From: Entamoeba invadens IP1
Lineage: Eukaryota; Evosea; Mastigamoebida; Endamoebidae
Reading direction: 5' to 3'
NCBI RefSeq assembly: GCF_000330505.1
Contig: NW_004440169.1
Location: forward strand, 62,001-126,000
Length of the DNA: 64,000 bases
A program made the translations under genes and the position numbers. Of this stretch, positions 19,275 to 29,446 are shown piece after piece; positions within the stretch are counted from its first letter, which is position 1; each line of letters starts with the position of its first letter. The notes beneath the pieces are model-generated. The model was not told the DNA's origin. It was given only the letters and a program-made list of their open reading frames with translations, and made no database searches.

Positions 19275-20159
19275 ATGGAGTCTCAGAGTTCTGTACGGCG
19301 TTCTCTCTTGATCTCGACGGAGGATCGGTTTACTCAATACAGTTTGTTACTATTCAAGTTGATCGAACGCATTAAGACTCACGCGATAGAGTTATCACGG
19401 AAATTGTTTCTAAGTGATAAAGACTTTGAGATAACGAAAGGCTTAGTGGAGTGTATGACGAAGATTGAAAGTCCATTTTTCGAAGGGATCTTAAACTATC
19501 AAACGGGCTTTGATGAAACGACGAATGAAGAAACAATTCTCATCACCTGTGAGATCGATCGCCTTGTTTTGGACTACTTTAACTCGGCGATCTCGATCGA
19601 CGCCGTTCGCTATTTTTCTTCAGATATCCAAACACTGTTGGACACGGTACTTGCACTGCGAAAGAGTTTATCGGACAACTTGAAAACACCAATCCTTTTC
19701 TTATTCACCGAGATGTCCGTGAGTATTCAAAGTGACCCGTCGTCGCCTATCCCACAGTTGAAATTGTCTGTTCTTGGATTTATATTACCTTATGTCATCG
19801 ATTCGATGAAACATTTGGATGGGATTAGTCCATATATCCCGCCCGATCTTCAAAATAAGACGGTAACTAAAAAAGATGTCACCAAACTGGAAGTTCCCTC
19901 CTTTTTAGTCTTATTACACAAATTACTCTTTCAGAAGAATCCCGCAGTGAATTATAAACAGATGACTTCTATGGCGTTTGGGGACATCACAACAGACGTC
20001 GCACCGCCTATCCAATTCTTACAGAAACTCTTTGTTTGTTCGTCTTCATTTTTCGTCTTAATTTTAGAGTTGTGTGTGGATATTATAAGATTCTGTGATA
20101 TTCGAGGACCACACAAGGAGGCGTATAAGTGTGTCAATATTCCACTTTCAGATAATTAG
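19275..20159 (+). CDS. Protein of unknown function, helical
   Basis: 294 residues from the ATG at 19275 (MESQSSVRRSLLIS); an open frame extends six codons upstream only through a TTG. The sequence is rich in Leu/Phe/Ile and looks all-helical (RFTQYSLLLFKLIERIKTH, IQTLLDTVLALRKSLSD, LKLSVLGFILPYVIDSM, FFVLILELCVDIIRF), without signal peptide or clear membrane segment. The start RRSLLIS is a possible phosphosite. No domain recognised. It is followed after 82 bp by a protein kinase gene on the same strand, so a functional pairing, or a single spliced gene, is conceivable, but I see no GTTTGT donor near its end. Confidence 0.7.
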   Translation: MESQSSVRRSLLISTEDRFTQYSLLLFKLIERIKTHAIELSRKLFLSDKDFEITKGLVECMTKIESPFFEGILNYQTGFDETTNEETILITCEIDRLVLDYFNSAISIDAVRYFSSDIQTLLDTVLALRKSLSDNLKTPILFLFTEMSVSIQSDPSSPIPQLKLSVLGFILPYVIDSMKHLDGISPYIPPDLQNKTVTKKDVTKLEVPSFLVLLHKLLFQKNPAVNYKQMTSMAFGDITTDVAPPIQFLQKLFVCSSSFFVLILELCVDIIRFCDIRGPHKEAYKCVNIPLSDN

Positions 20160-20241
20160 TATTGTATAAATGCTGTGTGTATGCCAAAAAGGGAGTACTA
20201 ATATATAGAAGAAAAAGCCCTCTTTTCCAAAGATCCTCGAG

Positions 20242-21186
20242 ATGATGCGAAAGAACGACTTCTTCAAGCAGTGTTGGCAGTTCAAATACATTCAGCCGAT
20301 ACCCATCGAGTCGATGTTTAGTGTGTTTGATATGTCATCGGTGAAGATCTTAGGGAAAGGCGCTTTTGGGTGTGTCTTTTCAGCGTCTCACGTTGGGAAC
20401 TATTATGCTATTAAAGAGCTTTCTCTCGCAGACGTTGCACTGAAAGAGGTCCGTACTATGGTGTTATGTCATCACCCCAACATCGTGACGCTCTTCCAAT
20501 TCTACACATCAAAAATGTCTGTTCGTTCGTTATTTAATACATTAGAGCCTTTAAAGAGTGAGTTGTATTATTATGTAGTGATGGAGTGTTCTGCATATGG
20601 CTCGCTCTATAACTTCATGTCGATGAATAAGAGCGGAGTCTCGTTAGAGTACATCCAACAGTTCATGAACGATATAAATAGCGCTATGGAATATCTCATC
20701 TTCACACGACAAATCATCCATCGCGATTTAAAGACACAAAATGTTTTGGTCTTCCAAGACCAAACAAAAAAGATCGGGTTAACTCTCAAATTGTGCGACT
20801 TCGGGTCAAGCAGACTCATCGGAGATAACATCTTCGACACCTTCTTCGTGGGGACAGGACATACTAATCAACCGGAAATTTCTCATGGCAAAATATATAA
20901 CGAAAAGTGCGACTTATTCTCCATCGGTGTCATGCTCTATGAAATGATTACGGGGATCATGCTTAATGTGAAGAAAGACCCTTCGGTTCCTATCCAAAAT
21001 TATTACACATTTTATCAACAGAAGTTGCTCGAGTTGATGAACAACAGATCAAACTTCGTCGCTGGTAAACAACAGAATTTCGAGATCCTCGTAGACTTGA
21101 TGCGTGGACTCTTCGTCGACCAAACTCAGCGCCCAACTTGGGAACAGTACCTTCAACACCCTTTTTTCAAAATAATATTTGTTTAG
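20242..21186 (+). CDS. Ser/Thr protein kinase (TKL-like)
   Basis: 314-residue intact kinase, almost entirely catalytic domain. The glycine loop is GKGAFGCVF, the VAIK lysine sits in YYAIKEL, and the helix-C Glu is in ALKEVRTM. The catalytic loop is IIHRDLKTQNVLV, the metal-binding loop DFGSS, and the P+1/APE-equivalent region GTGHTNQPEI. The CDLFSIGVMLYEMITG helix and RPTWEQYLQHPFF terminus complete subdomains IX-XI. All catalytic residues are present, so it should be active. HRDLKTQN is nearer to tyrosine-kinase-like Ser/Thr kinases than to AGC/CAMK types, but the family call is tentative. Substrate unknown. Confidence 0.93.
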   Translation: MMRKNDFFKQCWQFKYIQPIPIESMFSVFDMSSVKILGKGAFGCVFSASHVGNYYAIKELSLADVALKEVRTMVLCHHPNIVTLFQFYTSKMSVRSLFNTLEPLKSELYYYVVMECSAYGSLYNFMSMNKSGVSLEYIQQFMNDINSAMEYLIFTRQIIHRDLKTQNVLVFQDQTKKIGLTLKLCDFGSSRLIGDNIFDTFFVGTGHTNQPEISHGKIYNEKCDLFSIGVMLYEMITGIMLNVKKDPSVPIQNYYTFYQQKLLELMNNRSNFVAGKQQNFEILVDLMRGLFVDQTQRPTWEQYLQHPFFKIIFV

Positions 21187-21378
21187 TGTTCATTCTTTGG
21201 TGCAAAATAGATGAGATGCTATATATAGTATTCTAGTATCTATCTATTTCTATTTTTAGGTGAATTATAATAATAATATAAAAATATAATAATAAATATT
21301 TTATAGTTATAATACTATAATAATAATATTATTGTTATAAATAGTAAAAATAGTAAATTCAATAATAAAACATACAGA
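21187..21378. other. Short convergent AT-rich spacer
   Basis: About 190 bases between convergent genes, rich in TAATAATAT palindromic words; probably transcript 3' ends. Confidence 0.5.
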
Positions 21379-21765
21379 TTAAGCTTCATCAGTCTTCACT
21401 CCACAATGACTACAAGAAGATGTCGCGAACGAAGTGACTTGAGAACTCCGCGGTTTGTTTTCTTGATTTGTTAAAGAGAAGCTCCTCTCGTTTTGAGGCT
21501 GTTTTGGTGACCCAATGAGTTTTTCAGATTTTGTTCTATTACGTCCAATTAATCTCCGAGGAGATGTAGAAGGTGATGAGACTGATCCGACAACAAAGGT
21601 CTGTTTTTTAGTGTCACTGGTAGTCTTCTGAAGAGTTTCTATTGGTATTTGAGTTGTTGTATCTACAGATAAAGTAAGGGGTTTGGGGGTATAAAAGTAC
21701 AAATCTCTTCGCGACACCGAAACACGGACGGGTTCGCGTTGTAAACGTGGTTTTGGTCTGCTCAT
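21379..21765 (-). CDS. Small basic Ser/Thr/Pro-rich protein
   Basis: 128 codons from an ATG at 21765 (MSRPKPRLQREP). It is dominated by Arg/Lys, Ser/Thr and Pro (SSPSTSPRRLIGRNRTKSEK) and likely disordered; repeated S-P and R-x-x-S patterns suggest phosphorylation. Two Cys near the end (SSCSHCG) form a CxxC. No known domain. Higher GC than the surroundings supports a real gene. A second low-complexity gene in the same orientation follows at 22506-23057. Confidence 0.6.
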   Translation of the reverse strand: MSRPKPRLQREPVRVSVSRRDLYFYTPKPLTLSVDTTTQIPIETLQKTTSDTKKQTFVVGSVSSPSTSPRRLIGRNRTKSEKLIGSPKQPQNERSFSLTNQENKPRSSQVTSFATSSCSHCGVKTDEA

Positions 21766-22505
21766 ATCTTTGATTTGTTTTCATTGTTCCAGAATAAGAA
21801 GTTTATTGAATCAATACTCATTAGTAATATTAACTATAAAGTATAGTTTGGTCAACCTTTTTTGTTTGAAAAATCAAGAACTTATTTCTGGGTACATATT
21901 TCTTCTTTTCACTTATCTTAATTTCTTTCAAGCGCAAATATAGTTAAAATGTTATAATTATTAAATTAAGGTTGAATTTTTAATGATTTACTATTAAAAT
22001 ATTAACACCAATTAATACTATAAAACTACTAACCAAAGTGTGATACGAAAATATAGAATGCCAAACTTCTAACAAAAAAGCGCATATTTTTAGATACTTC
22101 TAAAAGTATCCAAAACATCTAAATCAAAATAGTATATTATTACTAGAATGTTTACTAAAATTATAGTATTTAAAAAAAAAGTTCAAAACAAAAAATGTAA
22201 TGTTAAGATTTGTTTTAAATCTCAGCCCACTTGTTTCGCAAAAATGAAATCGGCTTTGACTTTTTATGGTAACTTTGACTTTGTTGTTAACTAAATTATA
22301 AATTAATTAAAATAATTAAATAAATAGTTTTAATTTGGATAACTTATCACAATTTTACTATATTTTTAATAATATTTATTATAAAATATAATTTTTAATC
22401 AGTTCAACGAAGTCGTGACTAGATAACGAATCCACATGAATTTGATTACATAATACGGTATTGCTTGTTGAGGGTGCACGTTGCATGTCGTTTTATACCA
22501 GAACA
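21766..22505. other. AT-rich spacer
   Basis: About 740 bases, no coding frame of note. A small inverted pair AGATACTTCTAAAAGTATC at 22092-22110 is a minor hairpin. Confidence 0.5.
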
Positions 22506-23057
22506 TCACTTTAACACAGTTAGCCTTTTTCCTATTCGAACTGCTTTTGGTGATAAAGTTGCTTGTTCTTGGATCTCCGTTTCTTCGCGTTTTAATTCTG
22601 CGATTTTTAGTTTTTCTGCGATTTGTTGCGAGACGAGGAGCATGTCTTTACTTTCCACTAAATTGTTATTTGTCCTGAATTTTGTGATTTCCAAATGAGA
22701 ATAATTTTCGGGAGATGTTGTTAAGTTTGGAGTGGGTTGAGAGATGTTGACTTGAACTGGATTTTGATTGGTAGTGTTATCTTCTATATTATTAATATCA
22801 CTTTGAGTCGTTATAGTTTTATTATTAATATTTTCAGACTCTATAATAGTTTTATCTGAATATGTCCGTTCATGTGAATATTCATTAAGTCGAGGAGATG
22901 TATTTTTCTCTTTGGGAGATAATAAGGCCTCTGCATGTTCTATTGTCTCATGTGAGATCTGTGGCATTGTTGCAGTCTTCCTTTTGTGTTTTCGTAATTC
23001 AATGGGGACGGGGCAATGCTCAGTGACTTGGAGTAAGTCAATAACATCAACAGACAT
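22506..23057 (-). CDS. Low-complexity hydrophilic protein
   Basis: 183 codons from an ATG at 23057 (MSVDVIDLLQVTEHCPVPIE). After a short ordered start, the middle is Asn/Thr/Ser/Glu-rich and likely disordered. The last ~50 residues look helical (DMLLVSQQIAEKLKIAELKR) and end in a basic RIGKRLTVLK. SPK/SPR sites are present. No recognised domain, signal peptide or membrane segment. Confidence 0.6.
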   Translation of the reverse strand: MSVDVIDLLQVTEHCPVPIELRKHKRKTATMPQISHETIEHAEALLSPKEKNTSPRLNEYSHERTYSDKTIIESENINNKTITTQSDINNIEDNTTNQNPVQVNISQPTPNLTTSPENYSHLEITKFRTNNNLVESKDMLLVSQQIAEKLKIAELKREETEIQEQATLSPKAVRIGKRLTVLK

Positions 23058-23802
23058 CTTGCCTTTGTTTTTCAGTTTTCAAGTACTTTTTCTATACATT
23101 TTCTTGGAGCCTAAAATAAAAAGTAGACCCTAAATTGTACTTATTTGTCGGGGTTTTGGGTATTATAAGAAGACAAAACAAATAATTTTGTGGGCTTTTA
23201 AGATCTTTGACGCATTCTCTTTGCAAACGATTTGCTAAATTTGTTGAAAAAAAGGCAATGGACTAAAAACAGAACATGGAAAAATCAAATTCTTAATGTG
23301 CCGTTATTGTGTAAATAAAAAACGGGAAATTAAACAAAAAGGTGGAAGTAAAAAACGAAAAATCTGAATTTTTATAACAAAAAAACAAAAAACTAAAACA
23401 TTATTTTTTTAGAGCGAAAAATCTGTATAAATTGATAAAAAAGTATACGAATAAGTTAAAATTCGATTGATTTTAGCATTACATTGTAAATTAAAATGTA
23501 ATTTAAAATGAGAATGTTTTGTTGAAAAGTAATGTGGAATAAAATAATAATCATAATTTAATTAATTTATAGTTTGACGTTTTTTCGAATTAATTAGATT
23601 AAAAAATAATTACAAGATAAGCAAACATATTCAAAAAAGTGACTCTCTAAAAGCGTAAACTTATTGCTATTGTGGACTAAAACAAATACATATTTATATT
23701 AAATAGTTTAAGTCAATAATTAATTAACTTCGAAAAATAAAAATATCATTGATATTATTAAATAAGCACAAAAATATTTTGATCGGCTTATGAACACTAA
23801 TT
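23058..23802. other. AT-rich spacer before the secreted-family cluster
   Basis: About 745 bases without a convincing gene. Just before the first family gene the sequence TTATGAACACTAATTATG carries a GAAC-like box within ~15 bases of the start. Confidence 0.5.
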
Positions 23803-24885
23803 ATGAAAGTGGCTATAGTGTATATTCTACTGTTAGTTGTAAACAGTCAACCTACGTTAACAAATGAAGAGATCATTACCTTACCAAAAGAGAAAATAAA
23901 ATTACTCAGAATGTTTGATGACCAACTTGCTCAAAATATTTTATTACTGACTGGATTTTCAACTGATTTAAAGAAATACCGCAAATATTTTACTTCAAAT
24001 CTGTTTAATACTGTTCTTGAAATGAAAAAGGATGAGGAGGAAATGGGAGTTTTTATTGAAGATGTTATTAAAAGGAAAGGTGTAACTAAAAATGGATTTT
24101 TAGCTTGGGCAAACCTTATTTCCATAAAATTTAATTTGCATAATATAGAAAATGGGTATGGAAAGTATATGTATCTACTGAGAAGAAACATTGAAATTAT
24201 CAAAAGTTCAAAAGTTATAAAAAATCGACTTCAAAATGATTTTTTGGAGGATCTAAAACTTCAAGTTGATATTTATCAACTTAAACTCAAAGTATTAGAA
24301 GATTTGAGTTCATTTTTAAGACTGAGAAAAAGTCCAGCATTTTTGAAAGCACATAGTAAATTATCTGATTTTGTGTTAACACTACTCCAATTCCATGTCA
24401 AACAAACTGAAGTTCATGCTATGATGTTACCAAAACTTCAAACACCACCCCACCCACCTCCAGCGAAACCAACTTCATCCTCAAGACAACTTAGAAGGAC
24501 TCTCAGTGAAAGTGATTTAACAGGTAAAACTAAAAGGGATCAATTACAAATTGTTCGACCAAAACATAAAGTTGCTACAAAAAAATCTGATTTAGAGTAT
24601 AAAGGATTTGAACAGAAAGGTGAAAATCAAGAAAGTCGAACCCAGAATCCCGTTCAACAACGGGAAACTAAAGGAACAACACGACAAGTTGTTAATGAGC
24701 AAGAAGAACCATCTCTCTTTTCAAAAGTTATGAATTATTTTTGGCCTTCATATTTCACTGTCTCAACACCTCCACCTTTACATGAGGATAAAGCAACTCA
24801 AACCGATTTTTCAGAAGAAGAATTAACTTTACCACCTCCACAAAACGAAGAACAACAATCTAGACGAAGGCATCATTCACATTAA
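23803..24885 (+). CDS. Secreted helical-domain family protein, member 1
   Basis: 360 residues. The signal peptide is MKVAIVYILLLVVNSQP. Residues ~20-205 are predominantly helical and carry the family landmarks: LFNTVLEMKKDEEEMGVFIE, KFNLHNIENGYGKYMYLLRR, SPAFLKAHSKLSDFVLTLL and then MLPKLQ. The remainder is a disordered basic tail with PHPPPAKP, the motif RRTLSESDL (~residue 230) and a C-terminal RRRHHSH; an aromatic patch FWPSYF lies near residue 308. This is the only plus-strand member, tail to tail with member 2 at 63 bp. I do not recognise the family; an Entamoeba-specific secreted or lumenal protein is inferred from the signal peptide and clustering. Confidence 0.85.
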   Translation: MKVAIVYILLLVVNSQPTLTNEEIITLPKEKIKLLRMFDDQLAQNILLLTGFSTDLKKYRKYFTSNLFNTVLEMKKDEEEMGVFIEDVIKRKGVTKNGFLAWANLISIKFNLHNIENGYGKYMYLLRRNIEIIKSSKVIKNRLQNDFLEDLKLQVDIYQLKLKVLEDLSSFLRLRKSPAFLKAHSKLSDFVLTLLQFHVKQTEVHAMMLPKLQTPPHPPPAKPTSSSRQLRRTLSESDLTGKTKRDQLQIVRPKHKVATKKSDLEYKGFEQKGENQESRTQNPVQQRETKGTTRQVVNEQEEPSLFSKVMNYFWPSYFTVSTPPPLHEDKATQTDFSEEELTLPPPQNEEQQSRRRHHSH

Positions 24886-24948
24886 TGATGTTATCTAATG
24901 AGAAAAAACCAAAAGTATTTTAAATTCATTTATGTTCTTTTTTAAAAG

Positions 24949-26076
24949 TTATTTTCTTTTCATTCTTCTAAAAAGCCCTTTATTTTTTGATTCATTAACA
25001 TTTTCTGCAGAAGCACTCTTTTCTTTTGAACCACCAAACTTGCTTTGTAAATAAGATTTCATACCTTTTTTTTGTTTTGTATGATATAAAGTATCTACAC
25101 TTCTTGTTTTTTCACTATGATCAATCTTTTTCTTTTCATCAAGAAGATTACCAACAGAAACTGCTCTTTTAAAGGAATCAGAATGCTTTTTGAAATGTTC
25201 TGGAGTTTGTTTTTGTGCTTCATTTTCTTGTTCTCTGTCTTCATCAATAGTTGTAAGACCTCCTTTTCTTTCTTTTCTTCTAACAACAATAGAAGGACTC
25301 ATTTTAAGTGAACTAACTCCCATTTTAGGTTGTCGAGGTACAGAAGTGTGTATTTGTTGTTCTGGTTGTGCTGGAGAAGTCTGATGATATGTCATTTTTG
25401 TTCCCATTTTTGGTTGATGTTTTCTTGGTGTATGTTGGGTTATGGTTACGTCCTCTTTTTCATTTGAATGACTTCCTCTTTTTCTTTTGTTTTCTTGTTC
25501 AATGGTCATTGTAAGTGTTCTTATTAAATTGTTAAGGTTGTTGGTTGAATCAAGAAAAATATTTGATCTTTCTAAATTCATTGTTTTTGCAAATTGAGTT
25601 AATATTAACCTTTTCAATTCGAAAATTTCCAATCCAAGTAATAACTTCTTTTCTGCTTCTTTTTTCTTTTTATCTGAGTAAGAGCTGGTTTCAATTTTCC
25701 CAAGGTTTTCAACTAAAGATAAAAAGTACTTTCCATATGAAGTTGCTAAATCTTACAAATCATAAACTTTTGTAATCAAATGAATCCATTGTAGAAATGA
25801 ATTTTTGGATATTACACCAGTCACTCTAGTTTGGTCAATAAAAGTGAATATTTCTTCTTCTTCTTTTTTGATTTTATCAACTAAATTCCACAAATTTGGA
25901 GAAAAACTGTCTTGATTGTCTTTATAAAACTTAACTGATTCTTTGAGTTGTTTGATAAACTCCGTTGTTTTGTCATGAAAGGTAAAGAAAGGACCAAGCA
26001 TTTCAACTGGTATATTATATACATCTTCCGGTTGTCCAAACACTTCACTTATGATAGCTAACCAAATTATTAACAT
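24949..26076 (-). pseudogene. Secreted family member 2, one nonsense codon
   Basis: A single frame from ATG 26076 (MLIIWLAIISEVFGQPED, signal peptide) to 24949, about 375 codons, broken only by TAA at 25753-25755. The break falls in the family landmark YNLHN…GYGRY (here VYDL-stop-DLATSYGKY). Downstream reading continues in the same frame with the expected helical segment and tail (FKRAVSVGNLLDE, TRSVDTLYHTK, KSASAENV, end RRMKRK). Nothing else is damaged, so it is a very recent pseudogene, a read-through case or a base error. Upstream GAGAACTTATTTAG and TATTTATAAA resemble a core promoter. It is convergent with member 1. Confidence 0.8.
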
Positions 26077-26085
26077 ACTAAATAA

Positions 26086-26106
26086 GTTCTCAAACTTTTA
26101 TAAATA
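26086..26106 (-). promoter_or_regulatory. GAAC + TATA-like promoter of member 2
   Basis: On the minus strand TATTTATAAAAG is followed by TTGAGAACTTATTTAG, 10-30 bases before the ATG at 26076. Same TTGAGAACTTAT string as upstream of the copine-like gene. Suggestive only. Confidence 0.4.
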
Positions 26107-26332
26107 TTCATATGTTATTCACATACTAAAATGACCGTCTTACACTAACATTATTTTTGTTGTTCCAAAAAACAACAAATCTTGTGTTATTTAATCACAT
26201 TATGATGAATAGATAACACTTTTTATAAAGTGTTACAACTCTTTTTTAAAATTGTTTGTTACAAACAAAAAACTTTTCTGAATAAAAGTATTTTTTTATT
26301 AACTACCCATCACAAAAATAATTAAACAATAA

Positions 26333-27361
26333 TTAATTTTTATTTTCACCTTTCTTTTTGAATTCAATTTTGTACTTTGGTTGGAACAAACTTCCCGAAA
26401 TTGAAGCTTCAGCTCCTTCAAGTATTTTCTCTTCTTTTCCGTGTTCACTTTTTTCGTTATTCAAAACGCTTTGTGTGTGTAATTCTGTTAAACTTTTTGA
26501 TTTTCTTAATTTGTGCTTTTCCCCCTTCTCACTTTTTCTTCTCGTTTCAGAAATGCTATTTCTTCTTCTGGTTTGAAACTCTCTTTCCACTGAATGAATC
26601 GGAGGTTCTTCGAGTATTTCTGGATGTTCTTTTATCTCGGTAAGAGTTCTCAAATGTTTTTTGTAAGTCAGATTTGGAGGTTGCAATTTGGCAGACTTCT
26701 TCAACGTCTCTAATTTAGGAAGAGCAAGATGTGGTTCAGGCACGTTTGGTTTGAAGTCGTCGTTCACAAATTTTCCAAGTGTTTCCAAAAAGTCTGCCAT
26801 TCTACTTCTTGCTTTGATGTAAAGTGGATCTCTTTCCATATTCAAGAATAATGCTATTTGATCTAACATACGCAATTTATAATCAAAGAATGGATAATTC
26901 AGAAGTAACTTTTTAAAGACTTCTTCCTTGTGTTTCTTTGATGTTTTAAAGTTATTGACTGTATCCAAATTTCGTTGTAACTCAAACATATATCTTCCAT
27001 AACCCACATAAATATCATGTAAATTATAAAATTTGTCAAACATTTTCATCCAATTAATAAAATCCCCCTTTCTTATTACTCTTTCTAAACGAAAATTAAC
27101 AACGAAAGTTGACATTTCTGATTCAATATTCTTTAGTTGATCAAACGTCTTAAACAAATCTAATGTGAACAACTTTGGAATTTGTTTGAATAACAATTTG
27201 CTCTTCACAAGTTCAATTAAAAAGGCAGTGTTCATTTCAGCAAATGTATTAAAAATGTCGTATATTGAATCATCAATTTGAAATATTGTATCAACAAAAA
27301 AATGTTGATGAGGTTGTCCAAAAGAATGTAATGAAAAGAATATCAATAATACAACAATCAT
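26333..27361 (-). CDS. Secreted family member 3
   Basis: 342 residues from ATG 27361. The signal peptide is MIVVLLIFFSLHSFGQP. The family domain shows LFKTFDQLKNIESEMSTFV, FYNLHDIYVGYGRYMFELQR and KARSRMADFLETLGKFV, then HLALPKLE. The tail (~residue 225 on) is charged and basic, with RRRNSISETRRKSEKG and the shared motif RKSKSLTEL, ending KFKKKGENK-like. Intact. Next member in the same orientation begins ~0.9 kb away; the spacer holds a MITE and a decayed signal-peptide ORF. Confidence 0.85.
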   Translation of the reverse strand: MIVVLLIFFSLHSFGQPHQHFFVDTIFQIDDSIYDIFNTFAEMNTAFLIELVKSKLLFKQIPKLFTLDLFKTFDQLKNIESEMSTFVVNFRLERVIRKGDFINWMKMFDKFYNLHDIYVGYGRYMFELQRNLDTVNNFKTSKKHKEEVFKKLLLNYPFFDYKLRMLDQIALFLNMERDPLYIKARSRMADFLETLGKFVNDDFKPNVPEPHLALPKLETLKKSAKLQPPNLTYKKHLRTLTEIKEHPEILEEPPIHSVEREFQTRRRNSISETRRKSEKGEKHKLRKSKSLTELHTQSVLNNEKSEHGKEEKILEGAEASISGSLFQPKYKIEFKKKGENKN

Positions 27362-27502
27362 AATTAATATTTAGTTTATGTATTAAATTTAACAATCAAA
27401 TCACATTTTTATTAAAATTAACTGAATTGTAGAGTTGTATTTGCATTAACAATCTTAAATTTATCTCAAAATATTTTACTATGTTTGATTTCTTAAATTT
27501 AG

Positions 27503-27554
27503 ATGAAATTTTTGTTTATCCACATTTTTATTATACTAACTTTTGAACAATATA
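27503..27554 (+). pseudogene. Possible signal-peptide remnant cut by a MITE
   Basis: An ATG at 27503 opens MKFLFIHIFIILTFEQYS, which looks like a signal peptide, and runs straight into the MITE at 27555. No family domain follows on the other side. It may be the stub of a plus-strand family member or chance; low confidence. Confidence 0.25.
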
Positions 27555-27761
27555 GTCAGTCTGAAAACGTTGTCCGCTCTCCAACGTTGTCCAGGCATTT
27601 TTGGACCATCAAAACTGGAATATTTCGGGAAACAATTCGAAACATTCCCAAAACATTGTTTCATAATTTTTACCGGGATTTGATCGTTTTTACCGAATTC
27701 CCAAATTTTTCAACATATTTTGTGTAAAATTTTGCCAAATGGACAACGTTTTTAGACAGAC
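27555..27761. mobile_element. ~207-bp MITE
   Basis: Inverted ends GTCAGTCTGAAAACGTTGTCC-type (left) and GTCTGTCTAAAAACGTTGTC (right, inverted) bracket ~207 bp without coding capacity. A second internal copy of CAACGTTGTCC lies at the left end. The flanks are AT-rich, and a unique target duplication cannot be fixed. Confidence 0.65.
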
Positions 27762-27765
27762 TTTA

Positions 27766-28241
27766 GTTTGAATAAATTAAATTGTTTTGTTTTTTTAATG
27801 TTAAAATAAAATCACATGTATCAATGCATAAATATAAACATTAAAACAATACGTTTAATTTATCGTTTCTTATTTGTTTGCGCGTTACAAGTCGATATTT
27901 AAAAGATTTAAATTGTAACATTCTTTTATTAATAATCAAATATTCGAGTTCTGATTTGATATTTCATTTTTACACACCAAAAGTTTTTATGTTTGATTTT
28001 AATTGATTTTACTGAATAATATTGTAACAGTAAAAGTATGATATCTTGTTTTAATATTATTAAAACGTTATTAATAAGTTACTTTTGGATATTTTCATTG
28101 TTTAAGTTGAAATCAAGTGTTTTGTTAGACAAAAACAGTAATTTATTTATATTTGATTTTTTATTATTTATTTTTTGTGTGAATGATTGAAAATGCTTTT
28201 TATAGAATTACAATTCAAATCAATGGTAATCGATTATCACT
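27766..28241. other. AT-rich spacer
   Basis: About 475 bases between a MITE and the 3' end of family member 4. No gene or repeat recognised. Confidence 0.55.
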
Positions 28242-29446
28242 TTAATCATTTTTTGTAATAGGTGAAAAAGAATGTTCATTATCTCTTCTGAGTTCTTGAG
28301 GTTTTGGTATGGGAGGTGAAACTTCTTGGGTTTTTTGTATTTCTCTTTGTGTATCACCTTCTGTTGGAAGAAGTGACATTCTTCTCGGTTTTGGTGGAGG
28401 AGTTTGTTCTTGCATTTGAAGAGAAGATCTTTTTGGTTTTGGGGGAGGTAAGGTTGTATCTTTTGATTCTAGTTCTTTAGGCTTTGGTATGGGAGGTGGA
28501 GGTACTTCTTGTATTTCTTTTTGTTCAATTTCTTCCGTTGGTACAAGTGACATTCTTCTTGGTTTTGGTGGAGGTGGATTTTCCAGAGATCCAAGTGACA
28601 TGCTTCTTGCTCGTATTTGGGTTTCCGAAGGTTCAATTGTGAAAGATCCTCTTCTTGTTGTTGGAGTTTTTCTTTCTGTTGGATGTCTTTCTGGTTCATT
28701 AACCAAATGTGGGTTTTTTATTACTTCTTGAAGTGTTTTAAAATGACCTGTATATGTTAGTTCTGGTCTTTTTGGTGCTTCTTCATGATGAGGGCTTTGT
28801 AATTTTGGTAAGAACGTATGAGGAGATAATGTATCTTCACGCCAATCACTGTCCATGTTTGCAGCAACTGTTTCTTTAAAGTCTGCCATCCTCGTGATTG
28901 CTCTAATGTACTCTGGCCTTCTGAAAGTTTTTGTTAATTGAGCAAGTTTCTTGATAATATCAATACGAATTTCAAATAGATTGATATCAAGGAGAAGTCT
29001 TCTTTGATATTCTTCTTTGTTATAATTTTTTACTTTCTTTGTCATTTGAATGTTTTCAAGATTGGTCCTCAATTCGTATACATATCTTCCATATGATTTT
29101 TCAATGTCATGGGTATTGTATATTAGATCAATTAAAAAAACCATTTCAGGCATTCTGTTGTTGATACGGTTTTGGTCTTTTGGATTTTATCAATAAAACT
29201 AAACAACTGCTCTTCCCCTTGTTTTATATGTTCTGTTGTCTTCCACAAATCTTTTGTAAACAGTTGTTCTCGGCCTTTATACAATTGGATGTCATTTCCA
29301 AGTCTGTAAATGTAACTGTCCATCAACCGATGGTGTTTTGGTAATAACTCTCTAAATGAAAGAGGAACTAAATAAGCATTATGGGTGACTGAACTTGGCT
29401 GACATTTCACACAAGAAACTATAGCAAACACTAAAAGTAATAACAT
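28242..29446 (-). pseudogene. Secreted family member 4, frameshift at a T run
   Basis: Starts at ATG 29446 (MLLLLVFAIVSCVKCQP, signal peptide); the open frame upstream begins only with a GTG. The family domain runs to ECLKWFF and stops at 29132; the next frame picks up exactly there (LIDLIYNTHDIEKSYGRYVYEL). The junction is a run of seven T (minus strand, ~29133-29139); eight would restore the family pattern. The tail is distinctive: RARSMSLGSL, then two ~50-residue repeats of PPPKPRRMSLxPTE … EIQ … PPIPKP-EL, plus PPPKPKRSSL. These are PxxxPR-type SH3-ligand-like and R-R-x-S sites. A homopolymer sequencing error is as likely as true loss. Confidence 0.75.
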
